Positions 32,840 through 41,689 are shown, counted from the stretch's first letter. The stretch: 64,000 bases of DNA from UMGS1312 sp964631595 (GCA_964631595.1 CAZVXL010000004.1:1-64000), one strand, 5' to 3'. Program-made: numbers and translations. Notes: generated from the sequence alone by a model not told the origin.

Positions 32840-33718
32840 ATGAAAAAAGTAAGATCCACAATATTTCTTGTACTCACTGCAATGATATGGGGACTTGCTT
32901 TCGTGGCACAAAGAGTGGGCGCAGATTATCTGCGCCCCTTTACCTTTAACGGTATTCGCTTTACCATGGGAGTTTTGTCGCTGATCCCGGTGATACTGAT
33001 CTTCGAGAGAGACGGCGCTGACAGCCGCAGAAGATCGGCAACTGTCAAATACGGTATTCTTGCCGGATTAGTGCTGTTTGCGGCATCGAATCTTCAGCAG
33101 TACGGTGTAGAGCTGACGGGAAGCGCGGGTAAATCCGGCTTTATTACGGGGCTGTACACGGTGCTCGTCCCCCTCATTTACTTCATATTCGGCAGAAAAA
33201 CGGGCGTGCTCGTGTGGCTCGGTGCATTTGTGACTGTCGGCGGACTTTATCTCCTCTGCGGAGTGGGCTCGTCGGAGCCGTTCGGCGCCGGTGATCTGGT
33301 GCTTATTATAGGCGCTGTCCTGTGGGCTTTGCATATCATAGTTCTTGACAGATACGCAAACGAAGTCAGCCCGCTGAAATTCTCCGCGATGCAGTTTACC
33401 GTGTGCGCCGTTTTGTCCCTTGCGGCGGCATTCCTTTTCGAGAGAGGCGATTTCTCGGTGGAGTATGTAAAACAGGCGATCGTACCCCTCCTTTACGGCG
33501 GAGTCGGCTCCGTCGGAGTGGCATACACCTGCCAGCTTCTCGGTCAGAAGGATGCCGAGCCCACCTTCGCGGCAATAATCCTGTCTACCGAGGCGGTATT
33601 CTCCGCTGTCGGTGCCGCGTTGATCTTGAAGGAATACATGGGATTTGCCGGCTACGTAGGCTGTGCTATGATCTTTGCGGGTATCATACTCTCGCAAATA
33701 CCGACAAGCAAGAAATAG
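32840..33718 (+). CDS. EamA/DMT-superfamily transporter
   Basis: 292 residues, ten predicted helices in two EamA repeats (about 5-140 and 145-290). Typical phrases: LTAMIWGLAFVAQRVGADYL, GLYTVLVPLIYF and the second-repeat LSTEAVFSAVGAALILKE. Members export amino acids, nucleosides or other metabolites; the substrate cannot be predicted. ATG 4 bases after the jag stop, so likely co-transcribed. Confidence 0.88.
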   Translation: MKKVRSTIFLVLTAMIWGLAFVAQRVGADYLRPFTFNGIRFTMGVLSLIPVILIFERDGADSRRRSATVKYGILAGLVLFAASNLQQYGVELTGSAGKSGFITGLYTVLVPLIYFIFGRKTGVLVWLGAFVTVGGLYLLCGVGSSEPFGAGDLVLIIGAVLWALHIIVLDRYANEVSPLKFSAMQFTVCAVLSLAAAFLFERGDFSVEYVKQAIVPLLYGGVGSVGVAYTCQLLGQKDAEPTFAAIILSTEAVFSAVGAALILKEYMGFAGYVGCAMIFAGIILSQIPTSKK

Positions 33719-33743
33719 GCACGCGAAAAAGTGCGTCAAATAA

Positions 33744-33780
33744 GACAGTCCCCTTCTTCGGAAGGGGACTGTCGGACTTT
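33744..33780 (+). terminator. Terminator of the rpmH-to-EamA transcript
   Basis: GACAGTCCCCTTC-TTCG-GAAGGGGACTGTC (33744-33773), followed by GGACTTTATT. Confidence 0.7.
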
Positions 33781-33830
33781 ATTAGACGTTTTCGTGCGCG
33801 CGGCATGGGCGAATTAGGCAAAAGCCGATA

Positions 33831-34160
33831 TTACGGCTGCTTTGCCGTCAGCTCAATGATGAGCTTCATGTCGTCGGGCTGGCATTTCGCCTCATGCGCC
33901 GCCTTGTTGCGCCTGACGGCACCGCATTTTGTGCATCGGTGAATGATGATAAATCCCTTTTTGCTGTCCGGCAGCGCGGAAACGGGCTCCATAAGACCAC
34001 CGCAGTCGGAGGCTCTGTCACCGGGATTTATGTCGAGATGAACCGACCACAGGCAAAACGGGCAGTGATTTCGAGAGGTGTAGCCGAGCGGCTCGACCTC
34101 CCTGCCGCAGTGTCCGCAAATAAATGAGCTGTCGTTTTTTATAAATCTTTTGGTTTCCAT
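33831..34160 (-). CDS. RNHCP-domain zinc-ribbon protein
   Basis: 109 residues. Two Cys pairs (FICGHCG and HRCTKCG) with the family name motif S-R-N-H-C-P-F-C-L between them and a conserved LDINPGDRASDCGG. Metal-binding, cytoplasmic, unknown function. Single gene with its own promoter. Confidence 0.88.
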   Translation of the reverse strand: METKRFIKNDSSFICGHCGREVEPLGYTSRNHCPFCLWSVHLDINPGDRASDCGGLMEPVSALPDSKKGFIIIHRCTKCGAVRRNKAAHEAKCQPDDMKLIIELTAKQP

Positions 34161-34195
34161 ATACCGTGTCGCCTTTCAGACTTTATCTACCCTAT

Positions 34196-34224
34196 ATTTT
34201 ATATTTTTTGCCGCGATTTGTCAA
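34196..34224 (-). promoter_or_regulatory. Promoter of RNHCP gene
   Basis: Minus strand TTGACA (34224-34219), 17-bp spacer, TAAAAT (34201-34196). Confidence 0.7.
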
Positions 34225-34260
34225 CAGGCACCGCCGTTATCCGTGCCGCGCAAATAGGTG

Positions 34261-34289
34261 TTGAAATTTTTGCCTGAATATGGTATTAT
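34261..34289 (+). promoter_or_regulatory. Promoter of D,D-carboxypeptidase gene
   Basis: TTGAAA (34261-34266), 17-bp spacer, TATTAT (34284-34289). Confidence 0.7.
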
Positions 34290-34331
34290 ATAAAAGTATT
34301 AAAAATCCAGTGATAAAAACGGAAATAGGTA

Positions 34332-35681
34332 ATGAATAATTTTAATAACGACAAACAGCGCATCAGACAGCCTCAAGGCACACCGAAAAGCCCGCAGACG
34401 GGTGCAAACGGCGGCACTCGGAGAGCGGCACCGACACAAGGAAGCAGATCTGCGAGAACGGCGGCGTCCTCATCACCGAGACGTGTCAGCCCGACAAGAA
34501 AGACCGGTCGCTTCGGAAAATTTGTTGCCGTTTGGGTGGCGGTGCTTGCCGTCCTTCTTCTGATCATTATAATCATTGCCGTGTCCGGCAGAGACGGCGC
34601 TCCGTCCGCAAATGACACCACGGATGCTATTGCCGCCGACGGAGACGGCAGAGAGACTGTTCCGGAGAAGACAGAGCCTCCCGAGACCTATGCGGTGGAA
34701 TATGCAGTGAGGACAGATGCCACAGCAGCGTTTTCCTCCGACCGCACCTTTGCAAACGGTATCCTCATCGACCTTGAGAGCGGCACTGTCATTGCCGACC
34801 GCGGCGGAGATGAGCGCATATATCCCGCATCAATGACCAAGATAATGACACTGATAGTGGCGGCAGAGCAGGCAGAAAGTCTTGACGAGACCTTTACCAT
34901 GACTGCCGAGATCACCGATCCGCTGTATCTTGCAAATGCCTCCGTTGCGGGCTTCTCCGTGGGGGAGAAGGTGACGGTGCGTGACCTCATTTACGGTTTG
35001 ATCCTGCCCTCCGGCGGTGACGGCGCACTCGGTCTGGCATATCACATAGCAGGCGGGGAGGAGGCGTTCGCGGAGCTGATGAACGCCAAGGCGAAGGAGC
35101 TCGGACTGAAGAATACGCACTTCACCAACTGCACGGGACTGCATGATGACAGGCACTACAGCACCTGCCACGAGATCGGGCTCATGCTTGAGTATGCCAT
35201 TCGCGATGAGTTCATGCGAGAGGTGCTTACCACTTACAGATATACTACCGAGAAAACAGCCGAGCATCCCGACGGTATCGAGCTCACGAGCACGCTTCTG
35301 TCCCGAATGAACGGCGATGAATCGGGTACGCTGTTTGTGCAGGGCGGAAAGACCGGATATACTACGGAGGCAAAGAACTGCCTTGCTTCATTTGCCACCG
35401 AGCTTGTGAAGAGTGCCGGCGAGGACAGCCTCAAGCGGCAGACCACACGCTACATTCTTGTTACGGCGGGCTCACCCGACAAGTGGGATCCCGTGTTCGA
35501 TGCGATCGAAATATACAAGGGGCTCGGGGCTCACTCCGCCGCCGCCGACAGCGCTGAGATCACGGTTGCCGTGCCGGATACGGAGAAAAATGCTCCGAAG
35601 GACACGGAAAAGGAGACATCTGCAACGTCAAAGCCCTCCGGTGAGAGCATAAAAATATACACCGCCGCCGCACCGAGCTGA
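34332..35681 (+). CDS. D-alanyl-D-alanine carboxypeptidase family serine hydrolase
   Basis: 449 residues. A 60-residue basic, Ser/Pro/Arg-rich cytoplasmic tail precedes one membrane helix (about 66-86). The peptidase S11 domain (about 120-420) carries S167-M-T-K170, S227-G-G (usually S-G-N) and K340-T-G. It trims the terminal D-Ala of peptidoglycan pentapeptides outside the membrane. The N-terminal anchor replaces the signal peptide and C-terminal amphipathic anchor of DacA. The low-complexity tails at both ends are unusual. Confidence 0.88.
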   Translation: MNNFNNDKQRIRQPQGTPKSPQTGANGGTRRAAPTQGSRSARTAASSSPRRVSPTRKTGRFGKFVAVWVAVLAVLLLIIIIIAVSGRDGAPSANDTTDAIAADGDGRETVPEKTEPPETYAVEYAVRTDATAAFSSDRTFANGILIDLESGTVIADRGGDERIYPASMTKIMTLIVAAEQAESLDETFTMTAEITDPLYLANASVAGFSVGEKVTVRDLIYGLILPSGGDGALGLAYHIAGGEEAFAELMNAKAKELGLKNTHFTNCTGLHDDRHYSTCHEIGLMLEYAIRDEFMREVLTTYRYTTEKTAEHPDGIELTSTLLSRMNGDESGTLFVQGGKTGYTTEAKNCLASFATELVKSAGEDSLKRQTTRYILVTAGSPDKWDPVFDAIEIYKGLGAHSAAADSAEITVAVPDTEKNAPKDTEKETSATSKPSGESIKIYTAAAPS

Positions 35682-35720
35682 TATGATTTGCGTGTTTTCT
35701 CATAAATCTTGCAAAAAGAC

Positions 35721-35749
35721 TTGCAAAATGTGCGGATATGAAGTATAAT
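35721..35749 (+). promoter_or_regulatory. Promoter of efp
   Basis: TTGCAA (35721-35726), 17-bp spacer, TATAAT (35744-35749). Confidence 0.75.
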
Positions 35750-35811
35750 TAAGTGTAATTATGCGTATAAAAATTGAAAGGAGCTTCCTGTGAATAGCAG
35801 GAGTACAAATT

Positions 35812-36369
35812 ATGGTTATTGCAGGAGATTTTAAGAACGGCGTTACCTTTGATATGGATGGTAATGTAATGCAGGTTATCGAGTTTCAGCATGTAAAGCC
35901 CGGTAAGGGTGCGGCGTTCGTAAGAACAAAGCTTCGTAACGTTATTACCGGATCCGTGATCGAGACTACCTTTAACCCGACCGATAAGTTTCAGGATGCC
36001 CGTATCGACAGACGTGAGATGCAGTATCTCTACAATGACGGTGAGCTTTATTACTTCATGGATATGGAGACCTTTGAGCAGCTTCCTCTCAACGAGGATA
36101 AGCTTTCCGATTCCTTCAAGTTCGTGAAGGAGGAGATGATGTGCCGTGTAAATTCCTACAAGGGCAATGTGTTCTCCGTAGAGCCTCCCATGTTCGTAGA
36201 GCTCAAGGTCGTTGATACCGAGCCCGGTATCCGCGGCGATACCGCAACCGGCGCAACCAAGAATGCAACTGTTGAGACCGGCGCAGTAGTACGTGTGCCT
36301 CTCTTTATCGAGGTAGACGAGACTATCAAGATAGATACCCGTACCGGCGAATATCTTGAGAGAGCGTAA
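35812..36369 (+). CDS. efp: Elongation factor P
   Basis: 185 residues, the standard three-barrel EF-P. The tip loop that enters the peptidyl-transferase centre reads HVKPGKGAAF, with an unmodified-type Lys; the C terminus has the signature region GDTATGATKNATVETGAVV. EF-P relieves stalling at proline runs. Upstream leader of about 60 nt; co-directional with the CD1247-type gene. Confidence 0.97.
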   Translation: MVIAGDFKNGVTFDMDGNVMQVIEFQHVKPGKGAAFVRTKLRNVITGSVIETTFNPTDKFQDARIDRREMQYLYNDGELYYFMDMETFEQLPLNEDKLSDSFKFVKEEMMCRVNSYKGNVFSVEPPMFVELKVVDTEPGIRGDTATGATKNATVETGAVVRVPLFIEVDETIKIDTRTGEYLERA

Positions 36370-36426
36370 TTCCGGACAGACTGCCGAATAAAGCTCGGCT
36401 TTGCCGAAGAAATGGAGAAAACAGAT

Positions 36427-36849
36427 ATGGATATCAGAGAAAAAAGCGCGTATTTGAAGGGACTTGCCGAGGGCATGAAGCTTGATGCGGAAAAGAACGA
36501 GACCAAGCTTCTGAATGCCATCATCGACCTTCTCGGAGACATCACCGAGGCTGTCGACGAGATGGACGACGATATGGAGACACTCAACGATTACATCGAG
36601 GAGATCGACGAGGATCTCGGATCTCTTGAGGAGTACGTTCTTGAGGATCTTGATGATGAGGATTGCGATTGCTGCGATTGCGACGACGACGATGACGATG
36701 ATTGTGATTGCTGCGATTGTTGCGGTGAGGATTTCCGTATGCTCATGTGCCCCCACTGCAATGAGGAGATCTACTTCGACGATTCGATCGAGCCCGACGA
36801 GCTTGTCTGCCCCTCTTGCGGCAAGCCTGTAGCCGAGGCTGCCGGTTGA
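36427..36849 (+). CDS. CD1247-type protein with Asp/Cys-rich metal-binding segment
   Basis: 140 residues from ATG 36427 (GGAG 9 bases upstream; an ATG at 36412 is an alternative). The N terminus DIREKSAYLKGLAEGMKLD and the coiled-coil-like acidic helix are typical of CD1247-type Clostridia proteins. It then has an extreme DEDCDCCDCDDDDDDD stretch, DCDCCDCC, and a C-terminal zinc ribbon C-P-H-C...C-P-S-C. The alternating Asp/Cys run could bind several metal ions. Function unknown. Confidence 0.75.
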   Translation: MDIREKSAYLKGLAEGMKLDAEKNETKLLNAIIDLLGDITEAVDEMDDDMETLNDYIEEIDEDLGSLEEYVLEDLDDEDCDCCDCDDDDDDDCDCCDCCGEDFRMLMCPHCNEEIYFDDSIEPDELVCPSCGKPVAEAAG

Positions 36850-36864
36850 CAATGAAAAAAAGCA

Positions 36865-36900
36865 AGACCGTTCGCAGAGATCTGCGGACGGTCTTTGTGT
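36865..36900 (+). terminator. Terminator after CD1247-type gene
   Basis: AGACCGTtCGCAGA/TCTGCGgACGGTCT hairpin, then TTTGTG. Confidence 0.75.
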
Positions 36901-36917
36901 AATGAAAGGCTTTTGAT

Positions 36918-37898
36918 ATGACAGATAAGCTGAAATTCGGTATTATCGGTACAAATTTTATCAGTCACACGATGGCTGAGGCGATGGAGCTTTCCGACAC
37001 TGCGGAGCTGTATTCGGTGTATTCGAGACGGCGCGAGACCGGCGAGGGCTTTGCCGAGAGGTACGGAATTCCGAAAGAGAGGGTGTATACGTCGCCGGAG
37101 GAGCTGGCGGGATCGGGGATCGACGCCGTGTATATAGCCTCTCCCAACAAATTCCACTGTGAGCAAAGCCTCTTTTTTCTCCGCAGAGGTATTCACGTGC
37201 TTGTCGAAAAGCCTGCCGGTGCCGAGCTTGCCGAATATAAGCTGATGCGGCGCACCGCCGAGGAAAACGGCGCGGTGCTCATGGAGGGAATGAGGCAGGC
37301 GCACGACCCCGCGTGGCAGATCATACGCGAGGCTCTGCCGAGGATCGGCAGGATACGGCACGCCTCGTTCGAGTTTTGCCAGTATTCGTCACGGTATGAC
37401 CGCTATAAAGCCGGTGAGCACACCAACACCTTCGATCCGTCCTTTGCCAACGCATCAATGCTTGATCTCGGTGTATATCCGCTTCATTGCCTTGTCATGC
37501 TGTTCGGTGAGCCGCGGGTCGTGTACGCAAATTCCGTATTCCTTGAAAACGGCTTTGAGGGCTCGGGGGAAATAACGCTGGCTTACGACGGCTTTACCGC
37601 ATCCGCGCTCTATTCCAAGGTGTATGATTCTCCGAGACCGTCCGCTGTATTCGGAGAGGATGGCACGATTATCATAGATAAGCTATCGGTGCCCTCGTCG
37701 GCAACGCTGTGCCTTCGAAATGCGGAGCCCGAGGCTCTGCCCATAGTCGGAGCGGAGAACAACATGGTGTACGAGGTTCGCGATTTTGTCAGGCTCGTGC
37801 GCGACGGCAGGATCTTGCATCACTATGCCGATATGACCGAAGCTGTCATACGGATAACCGATAGGGCGCGCTCTCTTGCCGGAGTACGCTTTGAATAA
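36918..37898 (+). CDS. Gfo/Idh/MocA family oxidoreductase
   Basis: 326 residues. N-terminal Rossmann (GIIGTNFISHTMAEAM) and the family motif VLVEKPAG with the catalytic-type EKP Lys near residue 96, then the alpha/beta C-terminal domain. Such NAD(P)-dependent enzymes oxidise or reduce sugars, inositol or trans-dihydrodiols; the substrate is unknown. A stand-alone gene between two terminators; AAAGG lies 9-10 bases before the ATG. Confidence 0.9.
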   Translation: MTDKLKFGIIGTNFISHTMAEAMELSDTAELYSVYSRRRETGEGFAERYGIPKERVYTSPEELAGSGIDAVYIASPNKFHCEQSLFFLRRGIHVLVEKPAGAELAEYKLMRRTAEENGAVLMEGMRQAHDPAWQIIREALPRIGRIRHASFEFCQYSSRYDRYKAGEHTNTFDPSFANASMLDLGVYPLHCLVMLFGEPRVVYANSVFLENGFEGSGEITLAYDGFTASALYSKVYDSPRPSAVFGEDGTIIIDKLSVPSSATLCLRNAEPEALPIVGAENNMVYEVRDFVRLVRDGRILHHYADMTEAVIRITDRARSLAGVRFE

Positions 37899-37913
37899 CA
37901 CATCACAAAAAGA

Positions 37914-37948
37914 CTCCCGAGGCACCGCGCGGTGCTTCGGGAGCCTTT
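37914..37948. terminator. Terminator after oxidoreductase gene
   Basis: CTCCCGA-g-GCACC-gcgc-GGTGC-t-TCGGGAG; A-rich before, TTTAT after, so usable from either side. Confidence 0.65.
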
Positions 37949-38052
37949 ATGTATCGGCGGTCGCACGGATTTGCGACTGCCTTTGATTTTGCCGTGTTAT
38001 GCCTTATGCCTGCGCGGCAGTGTCACTGCAAGCAAAGGTATGCGGCATCTTT

Positions 38053-39363
38053 TCAGAGCTGTGTGAGCTTTTCGACCTCGGACAGAGCCTCGTGCAGGGC
38101 TCTGATCGCCGCGAGATTACGAACAGTCTGCCGTGAGCGCCTCCGACCGAATTCCACCGTACAGGTGCGCGTTTTTATTCCGCTGTCAGTCAGCACGGCG
38201 ACCCCGAAGCAAACGTGACCGCACGGGATATCGCCGTAATCGTCGGGGCCCGCTACCCCTGTTACGGATACCGCGATGTCGGCTCCGTACAGCGTGAGTG
38301 CGCCGCTTGCCATCTCGGCGGCACATTCCTCGGAGATGGGGCCGAAGCTTTCAAGCACCTCGTCCGACACCCCGAGTACGGCGGCCTTTGATGCGGTGGC
38401 ATACGTGACTGCACTGCCCTTCAGTACGGCAGATGCACCGGCAACATCGGCTACGAGCTTTGATACAAGACCCGCGGTACAGCTCTCCGCAAATGCCACC
38501 GTCTTGCCGTGCGCTTTGAGAGCCTCCGTGAGTGTGCGTGCAGCGGAGCAGCCTCCGTCGGGGACAGCCTTGTCTCTGACGGCGTAAATGTACCGTCCTG
38601 CCTCTGTATTGCGGATATCCTCAACTGTTTTGTCGCACAGCGCGGCGGCGTGTGCTGCGTCATCCGCGGCGGCGGTGACTCTGATACGAACCTCTCCTGT
38701 TTCGCAATACGGAGCGACGGTGGGATTCTCCGAATCCATAAAGCCTCTGAGAAGCTCCTCGGCGGCGGATTCGCCTATTCCGTACATACATATGTTGCGG
38801 CTCACAAAGGTCTTGCCGGTGTGGTGCGACAGATACGGTATGATGTGCTCCTCGGTCATGCGTTCAAATTCCGAGGGAGGCCCCGGCATCAGTATTGCCA
38901 GCTTTTCGCGGCCGTCTCGCCCGAGCCCGTGAACCGCAAGAGCGGGGGCGGTTCCGACGGAATTGATGAATACATCGGCGCCCTCGGGCACCATTGCCTG
39001 ACGGGTATTGTTGGCTGTGACATTTCGGCGGTTGAGAGAGCTCATATACTGCCGAATGTGCCCCATCACATTATCATCGTATTTCAGCTCAAGGCGGAAA
39101 TATTCCGCCACACACTCTCTCGTTATGTCATCGCAGGTTGGGCCGAGCCCGCCGGTGAGAAAAACGGTATCGCATCTTGAAAATGAGCCGTCGAGCTCTG
39201 CGAGAATACGTGTGCGGTTGTCTCCGACAACACTCTGTCGGTATACCGATATACCGAGCGCGGCAAGCTCACGGGAGAGATATGCCGCATCAGTGTTGAC
39301 GATGTCCCCCAAGAGAAGCTCCGTACCAACGCTGATTATTTCGGCGCGATCGATTTTGTTCAT
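38053..39363 (-). CDS. cinA: Competence/damage-inducible protein A (CinA)
   Basis: 436 residues with both domains. The N-terminal MoCF-like COG1058 domain (about 1-170; SVGTELLLGDIVNTDAAYLS, FLTGGLGPTCDDITRE, MPGPPSEFE) has ADP-ribose pyrophosphatase activity in relatives. The C-terminal PncC domain (about 275-430; FAESCTAGLV, GPDDYGDIPCGHV) is the nicotinamide mononucleotide deamidase. It recycles NMN to NAMN, linking to NAD metabolism; pnuC is in the same window but far away. Confidence 0.93.
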   Translation of the reverse strand: MNKIDRAEIISVGTELLLGDIVNTDAAYLSRELAALGISVYRQSVVGDNRTRILAELDGSFSRCDTVFLTGGLGPTCDDITRECVAEYFRLELKYDDNVMGHIRQYMSSLNRRNVTANNTRQAMVPEGADVFINSVGTAPALAVHGLGRDGREKLAILMPGPPSEFERMTEEHIIPYLSHHTGKTFVSRNICMYGIGESAAEELLRGFMDSENPTVAPYCETGEVRIRVTAAADDAAHAAALCDKTVEDIRNTEAGRYIYAVRDKAVPDGGCSAARTLTEALKAHGKTVAFAESCTAGLVSKLVADVAGASAVLKGSAVTYATASKAAVLGVSDEVLESFGPISEECAAEMASGALTLYGADIAVSVTGVAGPDDYGDIPCGHVCFGVAVLTDSGIKTRTCTVEFGRRRSRQTVRNLAAIRALHEALSEVEKLTQL

Positions 39364-39445
39364 AGTGCTCCTTCCTCCTCGGAGAGATTTCGGTGAAATT
39401 TTATTCGGGCGACAGGCTTCGCGGATTAAAGCGCTGTTTTCGGAA

Positions 39446-39451
39446 TATAAT
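39446..39451 (+). promoter_or_regulatory. -10 box of candidate small RNA
   Basis: TATAAT at 39446-39451, seven bases before the first base of the hairpin RNA at 39458. No good -35 at 17-18 bp (GGATTA), so the promoter is only partly supported. Confidence 0.4.
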
Positions 39452-39457
39452 AGTATC

Positions 39458-39553
39458 AGCGCCCGTAGTCCGAGGAAGTATTACAGATCCTTATCGAATG
39501 ACCACGCCGGGTTCGTGCTCTTTTGTAATACTTCAAACGGACGGGGCGCTTTT
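39458..39553 (+). ncRNA. Candidate small RNA, long interrupted hairpin ending in a T-run
   Basis: Nested complementary blocks close the whole element: AGCGCCC/GGGCGCT, GTCCG/CGGAC and GAAGTATTAC/GTAATACTTC, with small internal loops between and a 35-40 nt apical region that can form CGAA/TTCG. The outer stem ends in TTTTT. The 5' end matches the predicted transcription start, so this looks like a free-standing RNA of about 95 nt rather than a terminator of a flanking gene: both neighbours are on the minus strand. No known family recognised. Confidence 0.5.
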
Positions 39554-39555
39554 TG

Positions 39556-39984
39556 TCAGCGAACGGTCATGTCAAAGCGCTCACTGCATTTCGGGCACCG
39601 AACGGTATGCGACCCCTTGGTTCTGGGCAGGCGCAGTACCGCCTTGCATTTGGGACAGTGCTTGTATACGTGGGTTTTGCGGTCGCGGAATCTGTCACGC
39701 ATAAGAGTAAATGTACCCTTGTGCTTGCCGATGAATTTGACGAACTGCCTGTTTTCGGCACTTCTTTTATAGGTGTTCCTTGAGAAAAAGCGAAAAACGG
39801 CAAGGACGAGAATCACGGTGCTCAGAAAATTCAGAATGTTTGCTATCAAGCCAAGATGCAGTACGGAAAGGACAGCTCTGACGACCCAAAGCACGAGGAT
39901 CGCGCCGAGCGACCACCAATACAGGGTATCCGCACCGTTTCTGCCGTACATGAAGGCTGCGAATTTTTGTCTGAAATTGCTCAT
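39556..39984 (-). CDS. Membrane protein with C-terminal zinc ribbon
   Basis: 142 residues. N-terminal FMYGRNGADTL motif, two close membrane helices (about 22-70), and a cytoplasmic zinc ribbon HCPKCKAVLRLPRTKG...VRCPKC. This layout occurs in many uncharacterised Clostridia proteins. The 3' end lies next to the candidate small RNA. Function unknown. Confidence 0.75.
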   Translation of the reverse strand: MSNFRQKFAAFMYGRNGADTLYWWSLGAILVLWVVRAVLSVLHLGLIANILNFLSTVILVLAVFRFFSRNTYKRSAENRQFVKFIGKHKGTFTLMRDRFRDRKTHVYKHCPKCKAVLRLPRTKGSHTVRCPKCSERFDMTVR

Positions 39985-40009
39985 TTATTACACCTCATTT
40001 CTTATATAT

Positions 40010-40038
40010 ATTATATTACCCCGACGGTGTATCTTCAA
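40010..40038 (-). promoter_or_regulatory. Promoter of zinc-ribbon membrane protein gene
   Basis: Minus strand TTGAAG (40038-40033), 17-bp spacer, TATAAT (40015-40010). Confidence 0.7.
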
Positions 40039-40161
40039 GAATAAACGGTACTGTACTTAGTTAATTTATTATGAATTGAGAGGGGCGAGTGAATAGATGC
40101 GGCGCGCGCCTCATACAAATGATATAAGCCATAATTGCCGCGAAGCGGTACGGAGGAGATC

Positions 40162-40746
40162 ATGCTTGTACATATAAAACACGGAATCTGTCGGGCGGTG
40201 TGCGTGATGCTTGCCGTCGGGATCACGGCGCTTGTGTCATGTGAGCAAGACGGTGAGGTCGGACTTCTCGGGTATCAGGATCGGCTTGAGAGAGTATCGG
40301 TCAAGTGGGAATACGGCGGCACCGAGTATGAGGGGAGCGTGATCCTCGAGGAGGGCGTTCCGCCCGATGCGGAGAGATACCGCAGGGCATACGTGAATAT
40401 ATCCTCTCCCGCAGAGCTTGACGGGGTGTCTGTGGAATATTCGCCCGATGCGGCAACGGTCAGCGTCGGAAAGGTGTCCTTTGCCATGCCCGAGAACGCG
40501 GCGAATACGCTGTACACGCTCGTGAGGTCGCTGTCGCTGTATAAGAGTGAGATAAAGGGTGCGGGGAGCGGCGGCGCAGTTACCGCCGTGAGCTTCGAGG
40601 CGGCTGTAGGCGGCGTGCCTGCCGAATACAATATCGTGTACGGCGATGAAAAATATCCGCTCTCCGCGGAGGTCACGTGGGACGGTGAGATGAAAATGAA
40701 GATCGGCTACGGAGAGCTGATACTGCGTGAGGCGGACGGAGAATAG
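40162..40746 (+). CDS. Putative lipoprotein, unknown function
   Basis: 194 residues. Start at ATG 40162 after GGAGGAGATC. A hydrophobic signal ends in a lipobox L-V-S-C27, so the mature protein is probably lipid-anchored outside. The rest is beta-strand-rich with no recognised domain. Confidence 0.6.
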   Translation: MLVHIKHGICRAVCVMLAVGITALVSCEQDGEVGLLGYQDRLERVSVKWEYGGTEYEGSVILEEGVPPDAERYRRAYVNISSPAELDGVSVEYSPDAATVSVGKVSFAMPENAANTLYTLVRSLSLYKSEIKGAGSGGAVTAVSFEAAVGGVPAEYNIVYGDEKYPLSAEVTWDGEMKMKIGYGELILREADGE

Positions 40747-40789
40747 CATCGCTCGGAGCGGGTACGCCCGAAGACTTATCCGGATACAA

Positions 40790-40816
40790 AAAAGGAGCTT
40801 CAAGAGAAGCTCCTTT
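40790..40816. terminator. Bidirectional terminator
   Basis: AAAAGGAGCTT/AAGCTCCTTTT hairpin between convergent genes. Confidence 0.8.
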
Positions 40817-40863
40817 TCGGAATTTTGAATTATTCTGCGATAGGCTTGCGGACAAGCATCGGC

Positions 40864-41469
40864 TTATCTTGAAAGCTGCTCAACAACGGTTGCTTCCTTG
40901 TTGTAGTATGCCAGCTTTTCTACGATCTTGTTTACAGCCTCAAAGATGATAACGGTCTTGGAGCCGTCCTTCTCGGAGAACATTGCAAAGTAGATGTCAT
41001 CGATCTTCTTTGCGCTGGAGCGGAAGTCGATGGTGTTCTTGACATCTGCGGCGGCGTATTTGTCTGCGAAGGCCTCGGTGTAGGGAGCAAAGAGCTCAGC
41101 CTCCTTGATGGGACGCTCGTAAACTATATCTCTCTTGTCAGGATCCTTCTTCTTCTTGTCCTTGATGATCTCAAAGGAGATAACGGTGTGAGGGATCTGA
41201 TCCATGGTTACGTTGGGGGTGAAGATCGAGTATTTTCTGTCGAAGTTGCAGATGGTGCGTGTAGCGTGATAGGAGATAAGGAATACGGGAACGGCAAGTC
41301 CCATGCCGGCAACGGCTGCCATTATTCCGGGAATAAAGAGACTCATCACAACAAAAACACCGATTGTAAGAACCGCAATAAGAAGGTATATGAGGATCTG
41401 ACCGATAAGGTACTTGCCCTCTTTCTTTTGCGTTACAACATAGTCGATCGCATTGTTACCAGAATTCAT
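40864..41469 (-). CDS. Membrane protein of unknown function
   Basis: 201 residues with two adjacent helices (about 22-70) followed by a soluble domain of about 130 residues (DRKYSIFTPNVTMDQIPHTV and a Lys/Asp-rich loop). It lacks catalytic motifs I recognise. Own promoter and terminator. Confidence 0.6.
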   Translation of the reverse strand: MNSGNNAIDYVVTQKKEGKYLIGQILIYLLIAVLTIGVFVVMSLFIPGIMAAVAGMGLAVPVFLISYHATRTICNFDRKYSIFTPNVTMDQIPHTVISFEIIKDKKKKDPDKRDIVYERPIKEAELFAPYTEAFADKYAAADVKNTIDFRSSAKKIDDIYFAMFSEKDGSKTVIIFEAVNKIVEKLAYYNKEATVVEQLSR

Positions 41470-41513
41470 AAAAAGCTCCTTTATGTAAAATACATAGAAT
41501 TAATATCCTCATA

Positions 41514-41542
41514 AGTATACCACAGTATGCGCCCGATTTCAA
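41514..41542 (-). promoter_or_regulatory. Promoter of the 201-residue membrane protein gene
   Basis: Minus strand TTGAAA (41542-41537), 17-bp spacer, TATACT (41519-41514). Confidence 0.7.
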
Positions 41543-41589
41543 GTGGATTTTTCATTTTATCGCTTAAAAGTCCGCGAGCGCGGGCAGAC

Positions 41590-41618
41590 TTGACACGGAG
41601 GGCGTTTTGAGGTATACT
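41590..41618 (+). promoter_or_regulatory. Promoter of the PPIase lipoprotein gene
   Basis: TTGACA (41590-41595), 17-bp spacer, TATACT (41613-41618). Confidence 0.75.
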
Positions 41619-41689
41619 AATGTAGACAAATACAGCTCGGGTGCGAGTGCGACCTTTGCTGTTATCATCCAAACGAAAGAGATGCTTAT

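Noticed and set aside
39458..39553. 6S RNA
   Set aside because: Too short (about 95 nt against about 180) and without the typical central bubble between two long arms.
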